NCBI GenBank assembly: GCA_016714565.1
Contig: JADKDM010000012.1
Location: 1-64,000, forward strand
DNA: 64,000 nucleotides
Source: Candidatus Villigracilis propinquus
Lineage (GTDB): Bacteria; Chloroflexota; Anaerolineae; Anaerolineales; Villigracilaceae
Direction of reading: 5' to 3'
This document shows, piece after piece, positions 8,609 to 16,721 of this stretch (position 1 is the stretch's first letter; the number at the start of each line of letters is the position of its first letter). The notes beneath the pieces are model-generated. The model saw only the letters and a list, made by a program, of their open reading frames with translations. It was not told the origin of the DNA and made no database searches. A program made the position numbers and the translations under genes.

Positions 8609-9469
8609 CTACAGGTCTTTCAAAAACTTCATCACATACGGATTGAACGTCTCAGGATGGCATTGATGCGGGACGTGTCCGCAGATCGGCAGGATGTGCG
8701 TGTCCACTACGTTGGGCAAAGACTTTGCCAATTGCGGAAAAGATGACGGCGCAAGCGTCTGGTCACGTCCACCCCACAGGAGCAAAGTCGGCTGATACAG
8801 GCGGGATAAATCCAAATCCATCGAAGGTAGCGTGCGCGGAATGTTATAGATCCCAGATGAAGCTCGCTTGTAATCCAACGCGGTCTGGTAACGGATATGC
8901 TCAGGCAGCACATGTCCCTCACGGTGACCGATGTAATAGTTGAAGCTTGTCATCTCGACGAAAAAGCGGAAGACTCGGTAGGGGGTCATGTCTATGAAAT
9001 TGGTGTTGATCAATTGATGCCGAAACACTTTTTGCAGCATCGGCGGCAGTTGCCTGATGTCATAGAACGGGTTGACCAACACAAGCGCCTTCACACGTTC
9101 GGGATATTTCAACGCATACAGAAGCGACAGTCCCCCACCCAACGAATGCCCCACCAGGGTCATTGGCTCATTGATCTCAAGCGAATCGATCCATTTCGAA
9201 AAATGACCGAAGGTATTATCCACCGTGTAATCATGCGCATGTTCGGGCTTTTCACTTTCACCGTGCCCCAACAAATCCAGGGCATAGCCGGCATACCCCG
9301 AAGCAGAAAGCTCAGGAAGCAGGTCGTCCCAATCGTGAAGTGAAGCGGCCAATCCATGCGTGAGGATGACAGGCGCACCGGTTCCCTGTTGCACGTAATT
9401 TACTTTATGTCTATTTTCCAGAACCCCATCAAGGGTCGTAATGTTATCCATATTCGTAATCATATTCAT
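8609..9469 (-). CDS. Alpha/beta-fold hydrolase, 286 aa
   Basis: Serine hydrolase of the alpha/beta fold. The oxyanion strand LTHGLAAS lies near residue 37, the nucleophile elbow is GHSLGGG (Ser about 109), the acid is in LLLWGGRDQTL, and the catalytic His is in ICGHVPHQCHPE near the C-terminus. A helical cap lies between the nucleophile and the acid. There is no signal peptide. The start has three in-frame ATGs within 7 codons; the first is used here. It follows the hydrolase/ligase fusion gene by 108 bases on the same strand and may be co-transcribed, suggesting ester or thioester chemistry on the same pathway. Substrate unknown. Confidence 0.85.
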   Translation of the reverse strand: MNMITNMDNITTLDGVLENRHKVNYVQQGTGAPVILTHGLAASLHDWDDLLPELSASGYAGYALDLLGHGESEKPEHAHDYTVDNTFGHFSKWIDSLEINEPMTLVGHSLGGGLSLLYALKYPERVKALVLVNPFYDIRQLPPMLQKVFRHQLINTNFIDMTPYRVFRFFVEMTSFNYYIGHREGHVLPEHIRYQTALDYKRASSGIYNIPRTLPSMDLDLSRLYQPTLLLWGGRDQTLAPSSFPQLAKSLPNVVDTHILPICGHVPHQCHPETFNPYVMKFLKDL

Positions 9470-9484
9470 CTTTACATAATTTGG

Positions 9485-9509
9485 AGTCCAGAAGTTCTAC
9501 TTCTGGACT
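9485..9509. repeat. Palindromic repeat between the two hydrolase genes
   Basis: Arms AGTCCAGAAGT and ACTTCTGGACT are separated by three bases. A degenerate relative (AAGTAGAACTTGCGGACTCCG) follows at about 9549-9569. The pair resembles a dispersed intergenic repeat rather than a terminator, since no T-tract follows. Confidence 0.55.
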
Positions 9510-9577
9510 ATGAGGATACATTGTAAGTAGGACTCGGTAAATCGGCAAGTAGAACTTGCGGACTCCGTATTGAGGCG

Positions 9578-12052
9578 CTACTCTCCAGCGATCTGTTTTC
9601 CGTATCGTTTGGCAAGTTCGCGCCGCAGCACCTTGCCGATAAATGTTCTTGGGAATTCATCCATAAAAATCACAAAACGCGGCACAAGGTGCGGAGGTAA
9701 TCGGCGCTTGCAATAGGCGATCACGTCTTCAGCACTTGGCTTTTGCTTCGCGCCAATGATAAATGCAAACGGGTTGCCTGCCACAGCCACCACAACCACC
9801 TCTTTGATCTGCGGAATTTCATAGATCACTTCTTCCACATCACGCGGGAAAGCGGGTTCCTTGCCAGCTTTCTCGGGATACCACATGTCTGCTTTGCGGG
9901 CGATGATGCGGCAGAAACCGTCCTCGTCCATTTGGGCAACATCACCCGTCAACAGCCAGCCGTCGGAAGTTAGCACTTCTTTTGTGGCGGCTTCATTCTT
10001 CCAGTACCCCATCATCACCTGCGGGCCGCGGATGGCAAGCTCGCCGATGTGCCCGGGTTCTACTTCCTTGCTGCCCGTTTTCAAATCCACAATGGCGGCT
10101 TGCGTAGACGGCAGCGGCACACCAATGGTGCCGATCCTGCGGCTCTTCTTGTCCAAGGGATTGGCATGTGTCACAGGCGAGGCCTCGGTGAGTCCGTACC
10201 CTTCCACGAGTTTGCCCTTGGTCAATTTCTCAAAGGCTTCCTGCACTTCCACAGGCAAAGGCGCAGAGCCACTGATGCAGGCCTTGATTGAACTGATCCC
10301 ATACTTGCGCACCCCACGGAAGTTGTTAATGGCTACATACATGCTTGGCGAACCTGGGAAGATCGTCGGTTTGTATTTCTTGATGGCTTTCAACACATGC
10401 AGAATAATGAATTGCGGTTTCAGAATCAACGCGGCACCAACAGAGACGGGCACATTCAAAGCGGTGGTCATGCCATAACTATGAAAGAACGGCACAACAC
10501 ACAGGAACCGTTCCTTGCCTTCTTCCGCATTCGGCAGCCAGTGACGGGTCTGCAAGGCATTTGCCACAAGGTTGCGATGCGACAGCATCACGCCCTTGGA
10601 TTGCCCGGTGGTGCCGCCAGTGAACATGATGACAGCCAGATCTTCGGGTTGAACATCCACCGAGGGGGATTTTTTATCTTGTTGGGCCAGCCAGCGATTC
10701 CAGTGCAAGGCGTTCGAGAGATCAAGTCCGCGGTTGCGCCAGCGGGAGATCAAATACTTTGGCAACGCCAGATAATCCGCGGGGTCGGTCAGCACCACAT
10801 GCGGAATGCCAGTCTCCTGTTTAAGTTGCTTCGCCAAACCAGACCATGTGGACATGGTGATAAGCACGCTCGCATCCACCTCCTTGATCTGGTGCGCCAA
10901 TTCAGCAGGGTCGGTCATCGGCGGAATCAACACCACCGCCGCGCCCGCTTTCAATGCGCCGTAATATCCCACAACCATTTGCGGGATGTTTGGTAAAAGC
11001 AGAACCACGCGCGCACCTTTGCCAATCCCCAAAGCAAGCAGAGCATTGGCAAAGCGATTGGCTTCATGATTCAATTGTCGATAGGTGAGTTTTGCGCCTT
11101 CAAAATAAACAGCGGGATGATTTGGAAAACGCCGTACCGAGGAGCGCAGCAAATGATGAACAGGAATGCGCGGCACGTCCACTGTGTAGGGCACGCCGTC
11201 TTCGTAATGATTGAGCCAGGTTCGCTCGCGCTTCAAATCATCTCTTGAGGATTTGGGGGCAACGAAAGAAGAGTCCCGCCACGATTTTTTCGATTCGCCT
11301 TTCAGGAAACTGGCGATGGCACGGTCCACTGCCTCGCGCCTCTCCAACATGACCATGTGGCCTGATGCGCGGACGTCAATATCCTCTGCGCCTGGAATGG
11401 ACTTTGCCACCTTCTCGAAGGATGGGCGGTCGAAGACAATGTCACGATGTCCGCGAATGACCATGGTGGGAACTTGCAGCTTGGCGAACCTCTCCCAGCC
11501 GTTCCATTTGGAAAGGTTCTGAAGATAGAAAGGCTTCAAGGCATGCGGCGGAGCATGCAGCCACTGGCGCGTGAACGGACCGATCAACCTCAATACCGAG
11601 GCGGGCAGGTTCAATGCAAATTTGAATAAGGGATTTAATTTGAATTCCCCGGCCGTCGCAATGAGAATAAGCTTCTCAACATTTTCAGGATGATTGAGTG
11701 CATATTCTGTAACAATGGCACCGCCGAAGGAGTGGCCGATCAAAACAAAAGGCGTGGATACTTTCAACTGGGTCAGAACAGTTTCCAGGTCCAGTTGGAT
11801 GCGGGGCATGTCGTAGCCAGCGGTTGGCTTGTCGGAGAGTCCATGTCCGCGCATATCCACTGCAATGACGCGGTTATCCATCGCAAATTTTTGCATTTGA
11901 TACTGCCATTGCTCCGCCTTGCCGCCGAAGCCATGAATGAAAACAATGGTGCGCAGCGGGCTTTCGGGGGAAACATCAATTGCGGAAAGACGAACGATGG
12001 GGTCTGACGATGTGCGGATTTCGTGACGGTATAGATCGAGATCGATATCCAT
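9578..12052 (-). CDS. Alpha/beta hydrolase - acyl-CoA ligase fusion, 824 aa
   Basis: Two enzymes in one chain. Residues about 1-265 are an alpha/beta hydrolase with oxyanion HGFGG (40-44), nucleophile GHSFGG (Ser about 108), acid in RGHRDIVFD and His in ASGHMVMLER. Residues about 300-820 are an AMP-forming acyl-CoA synthetase: P-loop MFTGGTTGQSKG, VVPFFHSYG, GYGLTEASP, the adenylate-binding DGWLLTGDVAQMDEDG, and a C-terminal GKVLRRELAKRY with the catalytic Lys. The ligase order matches long-chain fatty-acid CoA ligases. One chain could release a fatty acid from an ester and activate it to acyl-CoA, or edit its own product; both are inferences. The frame is open without interruption, so the fusion is not an assembly join. 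Confidence 0.9.
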   Translation of the reverse strand: MDIDLDLYRHEIRTSSDPIVRLSAIDVSPESPLRTIVFIHGFGGKAEQWQYQMQKFAMDNRVIAVDMRGHGLSDKPTAGYDMPRIQLDLETVLTQLKVSTPFVLIGHSFGGAIVTEYALNHPENVEKLILIATAGEFKLNPLFKFALNLPASVLRLIGPFTRQWLHAPPHALKPFYLQNLSKWNGWERFAKLQVPTMVIRGHRDIVFDRPSFEKVAKSIPGAEDIDVRASGHMVMLERREAVDRAIASFLKGESKKSWRDSSFVAPKSSRDDLKRERTWLNHYEDGVPYTVDVPRIPVHHLLRSSVRRFPNHPAVYFEGAKLTYRQLNHEANRFANALLALGIGKGARVVLLLPNIPQMVVGYYGALKAGAAVVLIPPMTDPAELAHQIKEVDASVLITMSTWSGLAKQLKQETGIPHVVLTDPADYLALPKYLISRWRNRGLDLSNALHWNRWLAQQDKKSPSVDVQPEDLAVIMFTGGTTGQSKGVMLSHRNLVANALQTRHWLPNAEEGKERFLCVVPFFHSYGMTTALNVPVSVGAALILKPQFIILHVLKAIKKYKPTIFPGSPSMYVAINNFRGVRKYGISSIKACISGSAPLPVEVQEAFEKLTKGKLVEGYGLTEASPVTHANPLDKKSRRIGTIGVPLPSTQAAIVDLKTGSKEVEPGHIGELAIRGPQVMMGYWKNEAATKEVLTSDGWLLTGDVAQMDEDGFCRIIARKADMWYPEKAGKEPAFPRDVEEVIYEIPQIKEVVVVAVAGNPFAFIIGAKQKPSAEDVIAYCKRRLPPHLVPRFVIFMDEFPRTFIGKVLRRELAKRYGKQIAGE

Positions 12053-12171
12053 ATTAATTACCCTTTTCCTTGGCGAGGTTGGGCGGACAAGAACTTGGGA
12101 AGTGTACAGGACTTGGGCAGGGATGTCAATTTACCTTGTGAAAATAAGTATATGATTTTGGAAAGTTTGTT

Positions 12172-12177
12172 TATAAT
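12172..12177 (+). promoter_or_regulatory. Candidate -10 element of the DUF1992 gene; short or no leader
   Basis: TATAAT ends 9 bases before the ATG at 12187. A transcript started at the usual distance would have a leader of 0-3 bases. The -35 region is poor (TATATG at 17 bases), so this is tentative. Confidence 0.4.
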
Positions 12178-12186
12178 TAAGTTACG

Positions 12187-12516
12187 ATGAGCCTTGAAAA
12201 AGCAGTGGAAGCAATTATCAAAGAAGCACAGGAACGCGGGGATTTTGATAACCTGAAAAACAAGGGCAAGCCCATTGACCTGTCCGCGTATTTCGAGACG
12301 CCAGAGGATGTCCGTTTGGCGTATTCGTTGCTGCAAAATGCTGGCATCGTCCCGCCAGAGGTGGAACTCTTGCAGGAGATCGCGGCGTTGAAGGAACGGC
12401 TCGCCACCACGTACGAGGAAAGCCAGAGAAGCAGGATTAAAAAGATCATTGCGGAAAAGCAATTGCAATTCAACGTGATGCTGGATAAACAAAAACGTCA
12501 GAGTAAAAAGAAGTAA
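12187..12516 (+). CDS. DUF1992 domain protein (DnaJC28-like), 109 aa
   Basis: A small, highly charged, helical protein with the DUF1992 signature: EKAVEAIIKEAQERGDFDNL, then KGKPIDLSAYF, with a long lysine-rich C-terminal helix. The same domain occurs in human DNAJC28 without its J domain. Molecular role unknown. It is transcribed alone: its neighbours are the divergent fusion gene and RNase J, which has its own promoter. A reverse-strand frame over the same DNA is a shadow. Confidence 0.85.
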   Translation: MSLEKAVEAIIKEAQERGDFDNLKNKGKPIDLSAYFETPEDVRLAYSLLQNAGIVPPEVELLQEIAALKERLATTYEESQRSRIKKIIAEKQLQFNVMLDKQKRQSKKK

Positions 12517-12564
12517 TAAGGAAACAGAATCAGGCGCCAGCGGGGCTGGGGGCGGTTAATCGCT

Positions 12565-12593
12565 TTGACAAATCCCCGCCGCCCTGCTATACT
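12565..12593 (+). promoter_or_regulatory. Strong sigma70-type promoter for the RNase J leader
   Basis: TTGACA (12565-12570) and TATACT (12588-12593) are spaced by exactly 17 bases. The start point would be near 12600, giving RNase J a leader of about 175 bases. Confidence 0.85.
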
Positions 12594-12671
12594 CACCACA
12601 TTGAGTTGACTTTTACTGTCACAGGGTTGGCAGTTGTTTGGTAAGGCATTTGTGTTTGAAATCTACACAGG

Positions 12672-12705
12672 GACCTCGCGCGAGCAAGTCAGCGGAGGTC
12701 TTTTT
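12672..12705 (+). terminator. Terminator-like hairpin inside the RNase J leader
   Basis: GACCTC...GAGGTC (with GC/GC extension) followed by TTTTTCTTTT lies about 75 bases after the predicted start of transcription and 70 bases before the RNase J ATG. It can act as an attenuator, or as the end of a separate RNA of about 105 bases. A second small hairpin (CCGCC TCA GGCGG) follows near 12720. Confidence 0.6.
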
Positions 12706-12775
12706 CTTTTGACCTTTTCCGCCTCAGGCGGTTTAAATAATAAAATCTATTAATACATGAGGTATATAAAAATAT

Positions 12776-14419
12776 ATGAGTAAGAAAAACAAGTTAAGAA
12801 TTATCCCGCTCGGGGGGCTCGGCGAAGTGGGAAAGAACATGATGGCCTATGAGTTCGCGGGCGACATCATCGTGGTGGATGCTGGCATTATGTTTCCCAA
12901 GAACGATATGCTCGGCGTGGATTACATCATCCCGGACTACGAGTATTTAAAGAAACGGGCAGGCCAGGTAAAGGCGATCATCATTACGCATGGTCATGAA
13001 GACCATATTGGCGCGATCCAACACATTGTTGCGGATCTTTCCGCGCCCGTCTATGCCACCCCCCTCACCCGTGGGTTGATCGAAGGCAAGCTGCTGCGTA
13101 ATAACTCGCAGCACAAGGTGCAGATCAAAACCATTCAGGCGGGAGAATCAAGCAAGATCGGGTCTTTCCAGATTGAATATTTCCATGTGAGTCATTCGAT
13201 CCCTGACGCTGTCGGGTTAGCGATCACCACCCCCGCAGGCTTGGTCATTCACATGAGCGATTTCAAATTCGATCACACCCCTGTGGATGGCTGGCCGACT
13301 GACTTTGCAAAGCTCTCCGAGTTTTCCACCCGCGGTGTGGATCTGCTGCTTTCCGATTCCACGAATGCAGAACGCCCAGGTTGGACTCCCTCTGAGTCTG
13401 TGATTGGCCCTGCTTTTGATAAGGTATTCGGCGAAGCCAAAGGTCGTGTGATCGTGGCTACCTTCGCTTCATTAATCTCCCGTGTTCAGCAAGTGGCAGA
13501 TGCTGCTGCAAAGCACGGACGCAAGATGGCGATCGCCGGCCCCAGCATGGTCGATAACGTCAAGATCGCGCGCAAGATGAAGTATCTGGATATTCCCGAT
13601 GAAATGATCGTGCCGATCGACCAGGCGCTGCAAATGCAGGATCACAAAGTCGTGATCATGTGTACAGGCTCGCAAGGTGAACCATCCTCCATCGTTGGGC
13701 GTTTATCGGCTGGCACGAACCGCCAATTCGATCTAAAACAAAACGACACGATCGTACTTTCCTCACACCCCATCCCGGGCAACGAAGAAACCATTAGCAA
13801 GACCATTAATCGTCTGCTGCGCCGCGGCGTAAAAGTTGTCGACGATAGCATTGCGCCCATCCATGTTTCGGGCCATGCCGCACAGGAAGAGCAGAAATTG
13901 CTCATCAACCTTGTGCGCCCAAATCACTTCATGCCCATACACGGTGAATTACGCATGTTGAAGCGCCACGCCGAACTTGCTCAACAAGTAGGCATTGATG
14001 AAAAGAACACCATCGTGGTTGAAAACGGACAGGTGGTTGAACTGATTGGCAACAAGATCCAGCTTGGCGAACGCATCCCCGGCGATTATGTTTTCGTCAC
14101 GGGCGAATCCATTGGCGACATCGACCACGATGTGATGCGCGAGCGCGGGCAACTGGCTCGCAACGGCATTCTCTTGATCGACATCAGCGTGGATAAATCT
14201 ACGGGCCGCCTGCTGCACGACCCTGAGATCATCACCCGCGGCTTCGTCTCCCCTGAAGAAGCCGAGACTCTGATCCCCGAAGTGCAGAAGCGCGTCATGA
14301 GCGTTGTCCACGACGGCAAGCTCGACGATGAAAAAGATATCGTCAATGCGGTGAAAAGTTACCTGCATCAGGAAACAAAGCGAAGGCCAATGGTCTTTGT
14401 AACATTGAGTAAGGCGTAA
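12776..14419 (+). CDS. rnj: Ribonuclease J, 547 aa
   Basis: A metallo-beta-lactamase/beta-CASP ribonuclease with 5'-3' exonuclease and endonuclease activity in RNA decay and rRNA maturation. Seen: N-terminal PLGGLGEVGKNM, metal site ITHGHEDHIGA, HVSHSIPDA, ATFASLISRVQQ, ILSSHPIPGNE-type strand (VLSSHPIPGNE), HVSGHAAQEE and PIHGELRML, then a C-terminal domain ending TKRRPMVFVTLSKA. Length matches the family. The ATG follows a weak GAGG about 14 bases upstream. The leader carries a terminator-like hairpin, so autoregulation is possible, as RNase J is known to limit its own mRNA in other bacteria. Confidence 0.96.
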   Translation: MSKKNKLRIIPLGGLGEVGKNMMAYEFAGDIIVVDAGIMFPKNDMLGVDYIIPDYEYLKKRAGQVKAIIITHGHEDHIGAIQHIVADLSAPVYATPLTRGLIEGKLLRNNSQHKVQIKTIQAGESSKIGSFQIEYFHVSHSIPDAVGLAITTPAGLVIHMSDFKFDHTPVDGWPTDFAKLSEFSTRGVDLLLSDSTNAERPGWTPSESVIGPAFDKVFGEAKGRVIVATFASLISRVQQVADAAAKHGRKMAIAGPSMVDNVKIARKMKYLDIPDEMIVPIDQALQMQDHKVVIMCTGSQGEPSSIVGRLSAGTNRQFDLKQNDTIVLSSHPIPGNEETISKTINRLLRRGVKVVDDSIAPIHVSGHAAQEEQKLLINLVRPNHFMPIHGELRMLKRHAELAQQVGIDEKNTIVVENGQVVELIGNKIQLGERIPGDYVFVTGESIGDIDHDVMRERGQLARNGILLIDISVDKSTGRLLHDPEIITRGFVSPEEAETLIPEVQKRVMSVVHDGKLDDEKDIVNAVKSYLHQETKRRPMVFVTLSKA

Positions 14420-14422
14420 ATC

Positions 14423-14461
14423 AAAGTGACAGTCACCTTAAAGGTGACTGTCACTTTTTTA
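14423..14461. terminator. Bidirectional terminator overlapping the mutY stop
   Basis: A long perfect stem (AAAGTGACAGTCACCTT and AAGGTGACTGTCACTTT) is followed by a run of T on the plus strand and by a shorter T run on the minus strand. The mutY stop codon lies inside the stem, so the converging rnj and mutY transcripts share it. Confidence 0.9.
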
Positions 14462-15485
14462 TAATCTTTGCGATCTGCCGATCCACCTTCCCCATTGGGT
14501 AATCTTCCAACTCAGTTATCTTCACCCATTTCAAATTCTTATCCTTGGGAATTGAAACAGACTCACACCGAAACGCATGAACTGTCACCTTGTAGTGACT
14601 ATACGCATGTTGGATAATTCCCAGCGCCTCACCTTTCTTAACCTGAATCCTGCCTGCTGACCTCAAGGCTTTTGCCAACTCTGCGGCAGGATCCTGAACT
14701 ACTCTCGCATTCGGAAATTCCCACATCCCCCCCAACAACCCATCCGCAGGCCGTTGACTTAACAGCACGCGCCCGCGCTCCACAATCACAGCCGCTGCAT
14801 GGATATATTGCGGAACCTGCTTCTTCGCCTTCAACACGGGGCGCGTTTCCTGAGTCCCGTTTTCGCGGGCTTTGCACATGTCCATTAATGGGCAAAGCAA
14901 ACAGCGTGGATTCTTCGGCAGGCAGATCGTTGCGCCCAAATCCATGAGGGCTTGGTTGTAGTCGCCAGCTTTGCCTTTGGGAAGATTCTTTGCGGCTAAG
15001 TCCCATAATATTTTTTCCCCTGCGGGAGAATCCGCGAATTCGGCGACATCGTGCAAACGGGAAAATACGCGGCGAAGATTTCCGTCCAACGTGGGTTCGT
15101 CCATTTTGAAGGAGATGGACGCGATTGCCCCAACGGTGTACCGACCGATCCCTGGCAGCGCATGTAACTCTGTCAGGTCACGTGGCAGCTGTCCGTTAAA
15201 GTTTGAGGCGACTATTTTCGCGGCTTTATGCAAATTGCGGGCGCGGCTGTAGTAGCCAAGTCCCTCCCACGCGTTTAGAACATCCCGCTCCGAAGCATTT
15301 GCCAATGAGGGAATGTCTGGAAATAATTTCATCCATTTTTCAAAATAGGGAATGACGGTTTCGACGCGGGTCTGTTGAAGCATGATCTCAGAAACCCACA
15401 CCGCGTACGGGTCGGGATGGTCACGCCACGGCATGGTCCGCCCGTGTTTGGAATACCATTTAAGAAGAGCTGTTGAGAGTTTCAT
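14451..15485 (-). CDS. mutY: A/G-specific adenine glycosylase MutY, 344 aa
   Basis: Removes adenine mispaired with 8-oxoguanine. Seen: VSEIMLQQTRVETV with the catalytic Glu, WEGLGYYSRARNLH, the helix-hairpin-helix LPGIGRYTVGAIASI, the catalytic Asp in LDGNLRRVFSR, and the 4Fe-4S ligands in CLPKNPRCLLCPLMDMC (C-x6-C-x2-C-x5-C). A C-terminal NUDIX-like domain (GGMWEFPNARV) recognises oxoG. The start at 15485 (MKLSTALLKWYSKHGR) is chosen because the 28 extra upstream codons run through a terminator hairpin and match nothing in the family. Confidence 0.95.
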   Translation of the reverse strand: MKLSTALLKWYSKHGRTMPWRDHPDPYAVWVSEIMLQQTRVETVIPYFEKWMKLFPDIPSLANASERDVLNAWEGLGYYSRARNLHKAAKIVASNFNGQLPRDLTELHALPGIGRYTVGAIASISFKMDEPTLDGNLRRVFSRLHDVAEFADSPAGEKILWDLAAKNLPKGKAGDYNQALMDLGATICLPKNPRCLLCPLMDMCKARENGTQETRPVLKAKKQVPQYIHAAAVIVERGRVLLSQRPADGLLGGMWEFPNARVVQDPAAELAKALRSAGRIQVKKGEALGIIQHAYSHYKVTVHAFRCESVSIPKDKNLKWVKITELEDYPMGKVDRQIAKIIKK

Positions 15486-15493
15486 GGGCCTAA

Positions 15494-15526
15494 AAATATA
15501 AGCCGTGGTCACTTTGCCACGGCTTA
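15494..15526 (-). terminator. Terminator between the 100-aa gene and mutY
   Basis: Stem ATAAGCCGTGG / CCACGGCTTAT with an 8-base loop, followed on the minus strand by ATTTTTAGG. It closes the transcript of the MBL hydrolase and 100-aa gene pair, leaving mutY 9 bases downstream to its own promoter or to readthrough. Confidence 0.75.
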
Positions 15527-15611
15527 TGAGATTGCTTCGGTTTGGGTCTCGATACGTCCTTTGCAACAAACGCTCAGGACTACTCGACCACCAGTGGACG
15601 CAATGACGGAC

Positions 15612-15914
15612 TTAGAATTGAAAACCCGTGCGGACGGGGACGATCTTGTGCGAGTAATTTTTTACATATCCGAAGAGACGTTCCTGTAGGAGCACCCAAT
15701 CTGCCGAGGCGAGGATGCGGCGTGCCTGAGGGACATCTGTGGCGAGCAGGCCAACCTGAATTTGCGGGTATGAGCCATAAATGGTTGCCCACGCTTCGGC
15801 GGGCTGCAAACCAAGCCGCTGCACACCAGGCACAAACTCACCAATAATAAATTCAAAATATTCCTGATCGCGCTCGGCAGCGATGTCCCAAGTCATTATT
15901 ACTTTGACTGACAT
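15612..15914 (-). CDS. Conserved hypothetical protein, 100 aa
   Basis: I do not recognise a named family. The protein is compact and soluble, with a predicted beta-alpha-beta order (VKVIMTWDIAAE, then a long helix, then ATIYGSYPQIQVGLLATD) that resembles small dimeric alpha/beta-barrel (NIPSNAP or Dabb-like) proteins. It follows the MBL hydrolase gene by 21 bases on the same strand and ends before a terminator, so the two form a unit. Confidence 0.6.
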   Translation of the reverse strand: MSVKVIMTWDIAAERDQEYFEFIIGEFVPGVQRLGLQPAEAWATIYGSYPQIQVGLLATDVPQARRILASADWVLLQERLFGYVKNYSHKIVPVRTGFQF

Positions 15915-15935
15915 GTTATGTTATGCCCTTCGGCA

Positions 15936-16586
15936 TTATCCTTTTTGATAATCCAGCACGACGACTTTGGTTTCGTCGGGCAGTCCTGAGCGAGTCACTT
16001 TCAAGGAAGGCTGCGATTCAACTTTGCCGAGTCCCATTTCCTTTAAGAATTTGTTCAGTGAGTCAAGGTTCAATTTTGCATCAGTCGTGGAATAGTGCAT
16101 CGGGATGACCAGATTTGGTTCCAACAGGCTGACGACCTCGGCGGCTTTGGCGGCATTAAGAGCGCCGCCGCCACCCACAGGAAGAAGCAGCACGTTGACC
16201 GTACCAAGCGCTTCCACTTCGCTTTGGGGGGGGATTTCCTGCATATCGCCAAGGTGCGCCACGGTGATACCGTCATAGTCAAACACATAAAGGGTATTGC
16301 GAACCTTGTCCTTGTTCTTCTTGGAGCCTGTCACACCCGTTTGCACGGCGGTGATGAAGACTTCACCAATTTCAAATTCGCCCGCGCCTGTGATGACATG
16401 GGTCGTGCCTTTGACTGCGTCACTGTTGTTATGACCAGGTGCATCATGGCTGATGGTGACGATCTCAGCCTTGAGCTTCAGCGCTTCGTAGCCGACCGCT
16501 TTGTGGTCAAATGGATCCGTCACCACGGTGGCGTAATTGCGCTCTGTGAGACGAAAACATGAATGTCCGAACCAGGTTATTTCCAT
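15936..16586 (-). CDS. MBL-fold hydrolase (COG2220-like), 216 aa
   Basis: A metallo-beta-lactamase fold protein beginning MEITWFGHSCFRL, as in COG2220/UPF0173 proteins, and containing TDPFDH, AHLGDMQEIP and LVIPMHYST. The usual HxHxDH zinc motif is changed to SHDAPGHNN, so one or more zinc ligands differ. The start at 16586 is chosen over a longer frame because the family begins with this strand. The substrate is unknown; the related UlaG enzyme opens a lactone. The divergent amidohydrolase starts 136 bases away. Confidence 0.8.
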   Translation of the reverse strand: MEITWFGHSCFRLTERNYATVVTDPFDHKAVGYEALKLKAEIVTISHDAPGHNNSDAVKGTTHVITGAGEFEIGEVFITAVQTGVTGSKKNKDKVRNTLYVFDYDGITVAHLGDMQEIPPQSEVEALGTVNVLLLPVGGGGALNAAKAAEVVSLLEPNLVIPMHYSTTDAKLNLDSLNKFLKEMGLGKVESQPSLKVTRSGLPDETKVVVLDYQKG

Positions 16587-16721
16587 AGTAATTAATGCCT
16601 CCGAAGTGGATATTATACCCGATGGGCACGCGTACCCGATGGTATTGTTCTCGTTTAATTTCAGGCTTGTATCACAGTCGCGTTTGACGTATAGTTTTAT
16701 CAGGTCAAGGAGCCAAACATC

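Noticed and set aside
12058..12492. 144-codon minus-strand frame over the DUF1992 gene
   Set aside because: The plus-strand DUF1992 frame matches a known family; this one does not.
15486..15569. 28-residue N-terminal extension of MutY
   Set aside because: It is read through a terminator hairpin and a dispersed repeat, and MutY proteins start at the MKLSTALLKW-type helix.
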